9,168 nucleotides of DNA from Acidobacteriota bacterium (GTDB lineage: Bacteria; Acidobacteriota; Terriglobia; Terriglobales; Acidobacteriaceae): assembly GCA_021799945.1 (NCBI GenBank), contig JAJYZK010000100.1, forward strand, positions 1 through 9,168, given 5' to 3'. The notes under the pieces are model-generated. The model had not been told where the DNA came from, searched no databases, and was given only the letters and a program-made list of their open reading frames with translations. The position numbers and the translations under genes are program-made. Positions 1 to 6,082 of this stretch are shown here, one piece after another (positions within the stretch are counted from its first letter, which is position 1; the number at the start of each line of letters is the position of its first letter).

Positions 1-594
1 GGGCCGATCGGCCGGGCCGTACAGAGTGGCCCGCAGCCCTCCCGGAGCGGGAGCGCCGTCCACCGTCCGGACCCGTAGATCGATGCTCTCGCTCTGTTCC
101 TGCCGGGGTTCCTGCCGGTCCCGTGGGATGAAGAGCGACTCATTTCCGGTCAGCCGGACGGGCATGATTCTGGAGATTCGGCCCTCGACCGTCTGCCGGC
201 CGGCCGCCGCGGCATGAAGCGCCAGAGCGGTTTGCGGATCCGCCTCCGGCTGGATCCCGGCCAGAAGCGCGCCCAGCATCAGCCAGCAGAATCCGGCGGC
301 CGGAAGCGAACAGCGAGGCGCCGCCCGCGCCGCGGTCAAGCTGAGGAGGATCGCCGCGGCCACCGCCAAGACCAGGAGCCCGGGCTCGATCCAGGGCGCT
401 CGGCTCGCGTGGCTAAGCAGGATCCCGGCGGCCAGCCAAATCCCGCAGAAAAGCATGGGCGCCGAAGCGAAGGAGAGCCTTGCGCCGCCGCCGGCCGGCG
501 CCGGCCGGGTCCGAAGCGGATCTTGCAGCGGACTTTGCGCGGAGCCGAGACCGGGTGCGTCGCGGGCCGGCTGGTGGGCCATCGGCTCGGCCAT
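1..594 (-). CDS. comEC: ComEC/Rec2-family DNA-uptake channel, N-terminal part (runs off the left edge)
   Basis: The visible 198 codons, read leftward from ATG at 594, match the N-terminus of a ComEC/Rec2 competence protein, the inner-membrane channel that carries single-stranded DNA into the cytoplasm. I see a Pro/Ala-rich, probably disordered stretch (residues 1-42), then three hydrophobic segments (about 44-62, 68-90 and 97-115). The first contains APMLFCGIWLAAGILL and the third ends LGALLAGIQP, the spacing usual before the soluble DUF4131 domain. From about residue 136 (VEGRIS) to 193 (RATLYGP) comes a beta-rich, OB-like segment as in DUF4131. The competence and metallo-beta-lactamase-like domains would lie beyond the window. 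An in-frame TAG at 612-610 abuts the start region, so ATG 594 (or ATG 582) is the first possible ATG. GGAG at 610-607 is a plausible but distant ribosome site. The call rests on architecture and a few motifs, without the diagnostic channel core. Confidence 0.72.
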   Translation of the reverse strand, partial: MAEPMAHQPARDAPGLGSAQSPLQDPLRTRPAPAGGGARLSFASAPMLFCGIWLAAGILLSHASRAPWIEPGLLVLAVAAAILLSLTAARAAPRCSLPAAGFCWLMLGALLAGIQPEADPQTALALHAAAAGRQTVEGRISRIMPVRLTGNESLFIPRDRQEPRQEQSESIDLRVRTVDGAPAPGGLRATLYGPADRP

Positions 595-610
595 GGGTTT
601 GGACCGCTCC

Positions 611-879
611 TAGGGCCTGTTCACGCTACCCGGGCGAGCAGCGTTGCGAGCGAAAATCGGGGCAGACGAGGCGGAGGCCGCAGGCTGTGGCTGGCCCCCA
701 GTCAAGGCCGACAAGGAAGGATGGCCCGAGTTTCTCCGCAACTCGAAGGGACGGGGCGGATTTCCCCGACTGCTTTGTCGCTCGTCGCTAAAATCTCCCG
801 ACATTTGCCACTCCTCGCTTCGCGCATTCAGCAAAATCCGCTCCCGTCGCTGCCGTCCGGGTAGCGTGAACAGGCCCTA
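611..879. mobile_element. MITE-like element with perfect 23-bp terminal inverted repeats
   Basis: Bases 611-633 and 857-879 are exact inverted copies of each other (23 bp; core GGGCCTGTTCACGCTACCC). They bound a 269-bp unit. The outermost TA on each side may be a target-site duplication, leaving a 265-bp element. Imperfect pairing of the two ends continues some 15-20 bases inward (CAGCG and GAGCG blocks). An internal small hairpin pairs 727-732 with 740-745. No convincing protein is encoded on either strand, so this is a non-autonomous element. TA duplication is known for IS630/Tc1-mariner relatives and some IS5-family groups, so a parent of that kind is likely but unproven. It lies immediately upstream of comEC. 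Confidence 0.75.
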
Positions 880-884
880 CTATA

Positions 885-945
885 CCCGGCCCCATGCCGG
901 GCGGGATCCCGAAATGGGAAATACCCGAAATGGGAGATTCCCCAT
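885..945. repeat. Small hairpins and a tandem 12-bp direct repeat
   Basis: CCCGGC (885-890) pairs with GCCGGG (896-901) around a 5-nt loop and is followed by the palindrome CGGGATCCCG (902-911). CCCGAAATGGGA then occurs twice (908-919 and 924-935) with a 16-bp period, and ATGGG (930-934) can pair with CCCAT (941-945). The block sits between the MITE-like element and the secreted-protein gene. It could be an operator or a decayed repeat, but I can assign no function. The rest of the 880-1128 spacer shows no gene or clear promoter. Confidence 0.4.
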
Positions 946-1116
946 CCCCGAGGGCCGGCGATCCGCGGTTACCACGGCGTTGGAAATTGACGGTCGCGAT
1001 CCCAACGGTCCATGATGTTTCTGAAGCAGGCGCGTCTAACTCCCAGGATCCGCCATCTCACGAGTTTCCAAGTTGATCCTGCTTCCAACTGGCCCGCCTG
1101 ATGGCAATGACCGCCC

Positions 1117-1122
1117 GGAGGT
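1117..1122 (+). promoter_or_regulatory. Shine-Dalgarno site of the secreted-protein gene
   Basis: GGAGGT lies 6 nt before ATG 1129. It is one of the two strongest ribosome binding sites in the window and fixes the start of the following gene. Confidence 0.8.
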
Positions 1123-1128
1123 CTTGAC

Positions 1129-2016
1129 ATGACGGCTCGACTGCACGCAGTTCTCTTCTCGGCAATTCTAGTTGTAGCTCCCGTGGCGCTTCGGGGCGAA
1201 GAGGTCATCGTCCCGGCTGGAACCATCTTGCAGTGCACCCTGAGCGAACCGAATCTCTCCTCCAAAACGGCTCAACCCGGCGACCCGGTGCTGTGCGACG
1301 CCGGCCCGCTCTACGTCTTTGGCGTTCCGGTGCTCCCGCGAGGGGCCTATCTTGAGGGCCACTTTACTGACTTCCGCAACCCCGGCCACTTCTGGGGCAA
1401 AGGCTGGATGCAGCTCGACTTCGACCGGATTCTGCTGCCGGGAGCGGAGCTGCCGCTGAATACCAAATTAACCGGCGCGCAGCGGCTGCCGGTGGATGGC
1501 CAAGGCCGGATCCACGGCACGGGCCATGCGGAGCGCGACGCTGTGGAGTGGGCGATCCCGGTGCTGTGGCCGGTGAAGATCGTCACTCTTCCCATGCGCG
1601 GACCGCGGCCGACCCTCAAGAACGAAGCCCGGCTCAGTCTGAAGCTCATGCAGGACTTGGCGATTCCGGAGGGAGCCGCCGGCATCGCACCCGATCGCCG
1701 ACTGCTCAAGCCGGGCGCCTTCCGTCCCGATCCCGGCGATCTGCCGAACAGCGGAGCGGCCTCCGATCTGCAAACGGCGGCCCGCCATTACCCCGCCAAC
1801 GCCGCCAGCGAGGAAGGTACAGCCTTCATCCTGAGGGACGGCGAGGGCATGCTGGTCCGGGATTACTGGTTCGAGAACGGCGAGCGCATTCGCTACTACG
1901 CCTTCGATGGAACCGAGGGCCTGCTTCCCATCCAGGCGCTCGATCTGGAGAAGACGGTCAAGCTGAATCGCGATCGCGGCGTCGATTTCGTAATCAGCTC
2001 GGTCGGCGGGAACTGA
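1129..2016 (+). CDS. Secreted protein of unknown function with acidobacterial C-terminal module
   Basis: I cannot name a function for this 295-aa protein. It begins with a clear Sec signal peptide (residues 1-22: MTAR, a hydrophobic run, then ALRG), so it should be exported. Residues 26-80 (VPAGTILQCTLSEP...LPRGAYLEGHF) resemble the beta-rich 'PAGT..(h).(h)...G..L.G' fold shared by TrbI/VirB10-like and acidobacterial exported proteins. Cys36 and Cys56 could form a disulfide. The middle (about 150-225) is less ordered and proline-rich. The C-terminus (about 228-290) carries LVRDYWFENGERIRYYAFDG and then LDLEKTVKLNRDRGVDF, a module I associate with many acidobacterial secreted proteins. The start is set by GGAGGT 6 nt upstream. 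The gene stands alone, convergent with rlmD, and ends just before a strong stem-loop. A periplasmic or cell-surface structural role is a guess. Confidence 0.85.
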   Translation: MTARLHAVLFSAILVVAPVALRGEEVIVPAGTILQCTLSEPNLSSKTAQPGDPVLCDAGPLYVFGVPVLPRGAYLEGHFTDFRNPGHFWGKGWMQLDFDRILLPGAELPLNTKLTGAQRLPVDGQGRIHGTGHAERDAVEWAIPVLWPVKIVTLPMRGPRPTLKNEARLSLKLMQDLAIPEGAAGIAPDRRLLKPGAFRPDPGDLPNSGAASDLQTAARHYPANAASEEGTAFILRDGEGMLVRDYWFENGERIRYYAFDGTEGLLPIQALDLEKTVKLNRDRGVDFVISSVGGN

Positions 2017-2035
2017 TCGGGCCGACCACCCGGGT

Positions 2036-2096
2036 TGGCGCCGCACCGGTCGAAGCCGGCTTTCGCCCGCTTCGACCGGTCCCCCCTGCGGCGCCA
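2036..2096. terminator. Strong GC-rich stem-loop between convergent genes
   Basis: An inner perfect 12-bp stem (ACCGGTCGAAGC, 2045-2056, with 2069-2080) with a 12-nt loop is stacked on an outer 9-bp stem (TGGCGCCGC, 2036-2044, with 2088-2096). The 7-nt bulge CCCCCCT (2081-2087) interrupts the right arm. It starts 20 nt after the secreted-protein stop codon and could stop transcription from both sides. No T-tract follows on the plus strand, so it is not a canonical intrinsic terminator and may instead act as an mRNA 3'-end stabiliser. Confidence 0.55.
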
Positions 2097-2097
2097 C

Positions 2098-2227
2098 TAG
2101 TGTCCTGAGTCAGAAGTTCGCAGAACAAAGGAACTGTCATCCTGAGCGGAGTTTGGCCCGCTTTTGGGCCAAACGGAGTCGAAGGATCCGTGGTTGTTCT
2201 GTAGCGAATTTCTGATTCGCCACACGA
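2098..2227. repeat. Palindromic intergenic repeat of the GTCATCCTGAGCG type
   Basis: The unit is an imperfect palindrome. The outer arms TAGTGTCCTGAGTCAGAA (2098-2115) and TTCTGATTCGCCACACGA (2210-2227) pair with several mismatches. Further in, CAGAACAA (2121-2128) pairs with TTGTTCTG (2194-2201), and ATCCT (2139-2143) with AGGAT (2183-2187). The centre is a perfect 9-bp hairpin, GTTTGGCCC (2151-2159) with GGGCCAAAC (2166-2174). The motifs GTCATCCTGAGCGGA and GTCGAAGGATCC recur as dispersed intergenic repeats in acidobacterial genomes, from my general knowledge. No coding sequence is present. Confidence 0.65.
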
Positions 2228-2264
2228 GCCGTCTCTTGCCTTCCCTCTATTCATCTGCCGGGAG

Positions 2265-3617
2265 CTATGTCCGCTCCAGCTCCACCACCGATTCCAGATG
2301 GAAGGTCTGCGGAAACATGTCGGCGAGATGAATGCTCCGCACCCGATATCCGGCTCGCAGGATGGTCTGTAAATCCCTGGCCAGAGTGGCTGGATCGCAG
2401 GAGACGTAGACGATCCTGCCTGCCCCGCAGCCGGCCAGCAGCGATGCGATTTCCGGCCCCAGTCCGGCCCGCGGCGGATCCAGAACCACCAGATCCGGAA
2501 TGGGCAGCTTGCCGCGCCGCCCCAGCAGGAAGGCGAGAGCGGTCGATGCCACTGCTCGGATCCGCCCGCCCGCCGGGCCTGCATTCGCAGACAGATCCGC
2601 CTGGGCCGGGGGTGAAGACTCCACCGCGGTCACCTCGTCGAAATTGAGAGCGCCGGCGAACAGTCCCACTCCCGCATACAGATCCCACGCCGTCGCACCC
2701 GAGCGGCCCCCGGCGACCAACGCCTGCAAGGGCTCCAGCAGGAAGCGGTTCACCTGGAAAAACGACCTCAGGCTGACGCGATAGGGTCTGGAACACACTT
2801 CGTAAAGGATGTAGGGCTCGCCCCAAAGAGCCAGCAGGCGCTCCTCGCCGGCGGTGGGTTTCGAGCGGCCGCCGGCTCCAGCTTCTCGCCGGGCTGCAAA
2901 CACCCCCACCCCGGCGAGATCCGGCGCCGCATCCTTGAGCTTTTCGGCAAAAGCCCGAAGCGCCGTAGCCGATACGGCAGCCGCGCCGCGCGCCCAAAGG
3001 GAGACCAGAAGCGTCCGCGGGCCGTTCCCGGAAAATAGCTCGACTTCCTCGCAGTCCCGGAGCAGAGACTTCTCCTTGCCAAGGCGGCAGAGAGCGCTCA
3101 TGCTTTCTTCCAGAAGCGGCGCGGCGATGGGACAGCGGGCGACGGGCAGTCCGGCATGGCTTCCGCGCCGGCGATAGGCCAACGCGATTCCGGAACCGTC
3201 GGGCCCTACCGGCGAGAGAATTTGCAGGCGGATGCGATTGCGGTAGGCCCACGGGGGCGATGCGATGGCCTGGATTTCGCCGATGCCCTCGCCGACCCCG
3301 GGGAGGCGCGCCCGATCCAGGGTCTCGCGCAGGATTTCACATTTCATCTGCAACTGGGCGGCGGGGGCGGCGTGCTGGTAGTGGCATCCGCCGCAACGGG
3401 AAAAGTATTCGCAGCCGGGCTGGATGCGGTGCGGAGAAGGCTCCAGCACCGATTGCAATGCGCCGGCGGAGAAGCCGCGGCGGTCGCTGGCGATCTCCGC
3501 CTCGATCCACTCTCCGGGAAGGGTTTCGGGAACGAAAATCGCCTTGCCGGCCTCCTGGCCTGAGAGCCGGGCCAACCCGGCGCCTCCGTAAATCGCCTTC
3601 TCGATGCGCAGCTTCAT
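2265..3617 (-). CDS. rlmD: 23S rRNA (uracil-C5)-methyltransferase, RlmD/TrmA family
   Basis: This 450-aa enzyme should transfer a methyl group from S-adenosylmethionine to C5 of a uridine in 23S rRNA (U1939 in E. coli numbering). Residues 1-55 form a TRAM RNA-binding domain (MKLRIEKAIYGGAGLARL...). The [4Fe-4S] cysteines are all present: C69, C75 and C78 (C-x5-C-x2-C) and C162. FFQVN (286-290) and DLYAGVGLF (312-320) form the SAM site, LDPPRAG is at 379-385, the nucleophile is C407 in VYVSCDPATLARDL, and the terminal MFPQTFHLESV (434-444) supplies the general base E442. E. coli RlmD is 433 aa, so the length fits. The start is ATG 3617. The reading frame stays open upstream to 3962, but that stretch is Arg/Gly/Pro-rich and unlike the family. 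No strong ribosome site precedes the start. It is divergent from the PQQ enzyme gene. The exact target uridine is inferred. Confidence 0.92.
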   Translation of the reverse strand: MKLRIEKAIYGGAGLARLSGQEAGKAIFVPETLPGEWIEAEIASDRRGFSAGALQSVLEPSPHRIQPGCEYFSRCGGCHYQHAAPAAQLQMKCEILRETLDRARLPGVGEGIGEIQAIASPPWAYRNRIRLQILSPVGPDGSGIALAYRRRGSHAGLPVARCPIAAPLLEESMSALCRLGKEKSLLRDCEEVELFSGNGPRTLLVSLWARGAAAVSATALRAFAEKLKDAAPDLAGVGVFAARREAGAGGRSKPTAGEERLLALWGEPYILYEVCSRPYRVSLRSFFQVNRFLLEPLQALVAGGRSGATAWDLYAGVGLFAGALNFDEVTAVESSPPAQADLSANAGPAGGRIRAVASTALAFLLGRRGKLPIPDLVVLDPPRAGLGPEIASLLAGCGAGRIVYVSCDPATLARDLQTILRAGYRVRSIHLADMFPQTFHLESVVELERT

Positions 3618-3991
3618 GAATGGCTTTAGGGCCCTGGCTCCAGGGTATATGCGAATGCGGCGAGCATGGGAAGCACGGCGCCGCCGGCCCAGGCGACCGG
3701 CGCCGGCGCGCTCCTCTGTCGGCCTGCGCCCCGGGCCTCCGGGTTCGGGGGCGCCATGTAGATAAGCCGGCGGCCCCGGTCCGCCGCAGCGGAGAAAGCG
3801 GCTCGCCGGTTCGCTGTTTTTATACTGGTTCCCGGTTTTTATCATGGCACTGTCATAGTTATCATTTACGCGGCGCATCTCCCGTTGCATCCGCCGTCTG
3901 GCCGGGGAGCGGACCGGCGGCCAATCCGCGGCCCCACGAGCGCGGATGCCTGGGAGACTCATTTAGTATTAAGTTGAGGAAAAATCGATTG
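3618..3991. other. Divergent intergenic region with an AT-rich island
   Basis: No gene is visible in this 374-bp spacer between the divergent rlmD and PQQ-dehydrogenase genes. Near rlmD, CCCTGG (3632-3637) can pair with CCAGGG (3640-3645), overlapping the palindrome AGGGCCCT (3628-3635). On the minus strand TATACC (3649-3644) is a weak -10 candidate. An AT-rich island at about 3815-3870 stands out from the GC-rich surroundings and contains GTTTTTAT twice (3816-3823 and 3835-3842, 19 bp apart). It is the most likely place for divergent promoters or a regulator site. On the plus strand TAGTAT (3964-3969) is a weak -10 candidate without a good -35. Confidence 0.4.
3976..3980 (+). promoter_or_regulatory. 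Candidate ribosome binding site of the PQQ dehydrogenase gene
   Basis: GAGGA lies 11 nt before ATG 3992 and 8 nt before an in-frame TTG (3989-3991). ATG is preferred for its codon, but the spacing leaves TTG possible. The predicted signal peptide is nearly the same for either start. Confidence 0.5.
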
Positions 3992-6022
3992 ATGCTCCTT
4001 CGGAACCTGTGGACGATTGCCGCAATTGGCGGTGTTAGCTTTTCCTCCGCGATCCTGCAGGCGCAGGGGCCGCCGCCCGCGCCGGCGACGCCGCAGGCCC
4101 TAGGCCGGCAGACCTTCCTCTCCCGCTGCGCTCCCTGCCATGGCACGACCGGGAACGGCGGCGAATTCGCGCCGGGCATCGCCACCCGCATTCCGCTGCG
4201 CTCCGACGACGACCTGGAGCGGATCCTGCACGCCGGGCTGCCCGCCTCGGGAATGCCGGCATTTGCCGATATCGCCGGCTCCGACCGCTCGAACCTCATC
4301 GCGTTCCTGCGCACGCTCAAGCCCTCCGGCGGGAGCGGACTGGCTGCGCCGGCGACGGTGAAACTGGCGGGCGGCGCAACGCTCTCCGGCATGAAGCTGA
4401 ATAGCTCCAATTCCAGCATCGACCTGCTGGGCGAAGATAAGAAGCTCCACATTCTGCGCAGGACTTCGGCGGGCGCCTATCGCGAAGTGACCTCCCAGGC
4501 GGACTGGCCGAGCTACAACGGGGATACCGTGGGGTATCGGTACAGCGCCGTGGCGCAGATCGATCGCGCCAACGCGCCGCGCCTACAGCCGAAATGGATC
4601 TTCAACGTCGGCGATGTGCGGGAATTGCAGGTGACTCCGTTGGTGGTGGGCGGCGTCATGTACATTACCGGACCCAATGAGGTGTTTGCGCTGGACGCCG
4701 GCGACGGGCGGCAGATCTGGGTCTATCAAAGAAACCGCAGCGTGGGGGTCGGCGGGGTGAGCGCCTCGGGGGTGAATCGCGGCGTGGCCGTTGCCGGCGA
4801 CGAGGTCTTTTTCGCCACCGACAATTGCCACCTGATCGCGCTCAACCGGTATACGGGAGCGCTGGTCTGGGACACCACGGAGGCCGACTGGCATTTGAAT
4901 TACAACAGCACGGGAGCCCCTCTGGCGATTGGAAACATCGTTATCGCGGGCTTGGCGGGCGGGGACGACGGCGCCCGGGGCTTTCTCGCCGGGTACGACC
5001 GAAAGACTGGAACGCGGCTGTGGCGTTTCTGGACCGTGCCCGCCCGTGGCGAGCCGGGCTCTGAGACCTGGCGCGGAAACGCAATCGATCATCCCGGAGG
5101 CCTCACCTGGAACACCGGCTACTACGACCGGGAAACCGATACTTTGCTGTGGCCGGTGGGCAATCCCAGCCCCGACCTTTACGGAGACGACCGCCTGGGC
5201 GCCAACCTCTATACCGATTCGATCGTGGCCCTCGATCCCCGGACCGGCAGGCTGAAATGGTACTTCCAGTTCACCCCGCACGATGTACACGACTTCGATC
5301 CCATGGCCCCCTCGGCGCTGATCGATACCGAGTGGGACGGGAAGCCCCGCAAATTGCTGGTGCAGGCCAATCGGAATGGATATCTCTACATCCTCGATCG
5401 CACAAACGGCAAATTTCTAAAAGGCTTCGCCTTCACCTCGAAGCTGAACTGGGCCAGCGGGCTGGACGCAAACGGACATCCCATCGTGGTTCCCAACATG
5501 GAGCCGACCCCTGAAGGGCGCCTGGTCTGCCCGTGGCTGAATGGAGCCTCCAACTGGTACTCCACCTCGTGGAATCCCGGCACAGGACTCTATTATGTGC
5601 AGACCAACGACAAATGCGGCATTTATACCCGCACCGATATGAAATTTCAGTACGGTCACAGTTACATGGGCGGATCCTTTTCGGGCGATCCGGCCGATCC
5701 GGGCGTGCGCCTGCTCCGCGCGATCGACATTCATACCGGCAAGATCGCCTGGCAGATGCCGGAGACGGGCGACGCCACCAGTTGGGGCGGCGTGCTGAGC
5801 ACGGCGGGAAATGTGGTGTTTGTCGGCGAAGACGACGGCGCCTTCTCCGTGGCCGACGCGATCACTGGAAAAAGGCTCTACAGCTTCCAGACGAATCAGT
5901 CGCCGCACGCCTCGCCTATGACCTATGTCTTCGATCACCGGCAATACGTCGCCGTCGCCAGCGGACCGGAGATTCTCGCCTTCGGCCTGCCGGACGAAGC
6001 CCAGCCGGCGCCGCGGCCATAG
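3992..6022 (+). CDS. Periplasmic cytochrome c-PQQ-dependent dehydrogenase fusion
   Basis: This 676-aa quinohaemoprotein should oxidise an alcohol or sugar-type substrate with PQQ and pass electrons through its own haem c. Residues 1-25 are a signal peptide ending ILQAQ. Residues 34-110 are a class I cytochrome c, with haem site CAPCH (46-50) and likely axial Met88 in GMPAF. A linker (122-165: VKLAGGATLSGMKLN...) resembles the small 'dG..l.G.v' segments of acidobacterial and planctomycete cytochromes. From DWPSYNG (171) to the end is an eight-bladed PQQ propeller, with VNRGVAVAGD (261-270), NPSPDLYGDD (391-400), DSIVALDPRTGRLKWYFQ (409-426), TPHDVHDFD (428-436), NRNGYLYILDRTNG (460-473) and TSWGGVLSTAGNVVFVGE (596-613). 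The vicinal cysteines expected just before VNRG are absent (S257-A258), and the usual calcium-binding Glu of 'GGE' is Asp325. The haem domain is N-terminal, whereas it is C-terminal in classical type II enzymes. The substrate cannot be told from sequence. Confidence 0.9.
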   Translation: MLLRNLWTIAAIGGVSFSSAILQAQGPPPAPATPQALGRQTFLSRCAPCHGTTGNGGEFAPGIATRIPLRSDDDLERILHAGLPASGMPAFADIAGSDRSNLIAFLRTLKPSGGSGLAAPATVKLAGGATLSGMKLNSSNSSIDLLGEDKKLHILRRTSAGAYREVTSQADWPSYNGDTVGYRYSAVAQIDRANAPRLQPKWIFNVGDVRELQVTPLVVGGVMYITGPNEVFALDAGDGRQIWVYQRNRSVGVGGVSASGVNRGVAVAGDEVFFATDNCHLIALNRYTGALVWDTTEADWHLNYNSTGAPLAIGNIVIAGLAGGDDGARGFLAGYDRKTGTRLWRFWTVPARGEPGSETWRGNAIDHPGGLTWNTGYYDRETDTLLWPVGNPSPDLYGDDRLGANLYTDSIVALDPRTGRLKWYFQFTPHDVHDFDPMAPSALIDTEWDGKPRKLLVQANRNGYLYILDRTNGKFLKGFAFTSKLNWASGLDANGHPIVVPNMEPTPEGRLVCPWLNGASNWYSTSWNPGTGLYYVQTNDKCGIYTRTDMKFQYGHSYMGGSFSGDPADPGVRLLRAIDIHTGKIAWQMPETGDATSWGGVLSTAGNVVFVGEDDGAFSVADAITGKRLYSFQTNQSPHASPMTYVFDHRQYVAVASGPEILAFGLPDEAQPAPRP

Positions 6023-6082
6023 CGCTCCGCGCCTGACCTTGGCCGGCGCCTCCGCTGCCGCGCGACTCCTTTGCCGCGCGCC

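Noticed and set aside
214..864. A 216-codon plus-strand open frame, very rich in Arg, Gly and Pro
   Set aside because: It runs antisense to comEC and through the MITE-like element, has no family resemblance, and its composition is what GC-rich antisense frames give.
894..1076. A 60-codon plus-strand open frame
   Set aside because: Much of it is translated from the short repeats and hairpins at 885-945. It has no ribosome site or conserved pattern.
1468..2097. A 209-codon minus-strand open frame opposite the secreted-protein gene
   Set aside because: No ribosome site or family match is seen. The opposite strand has a signal peptide, a strong Shine-Dalgarno site and recognisable modules.
2251..3252. 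A 333-codon minus-strand open frame overlapping rlmD in another frame
   Set aside because: The Arg/Gly/Ser/Pro-rich product lacks any motif, while the rlmD frame has every catalytic and cluster residue.
3845..3862. Possible sigma-54 promoter beginning TGGCAC
   Set aside because: The -24 half looks right, but the expected TTGC at -12 is missing (TAGTT occurs instead).
3618..3962. 115-codon upstream extension of the rlmD frame
   Set aside because: The residues are low-complexity and unlike RlmD, and the TRAM domain begins right at ATG 3617.
3620..3991. 124-codon upstream extension of the PQQ dehydrogenase frame
   Set aside because: It would bury the signal peptide that begins at residue 1 from ATG 3992, and its composition is not protein-like.
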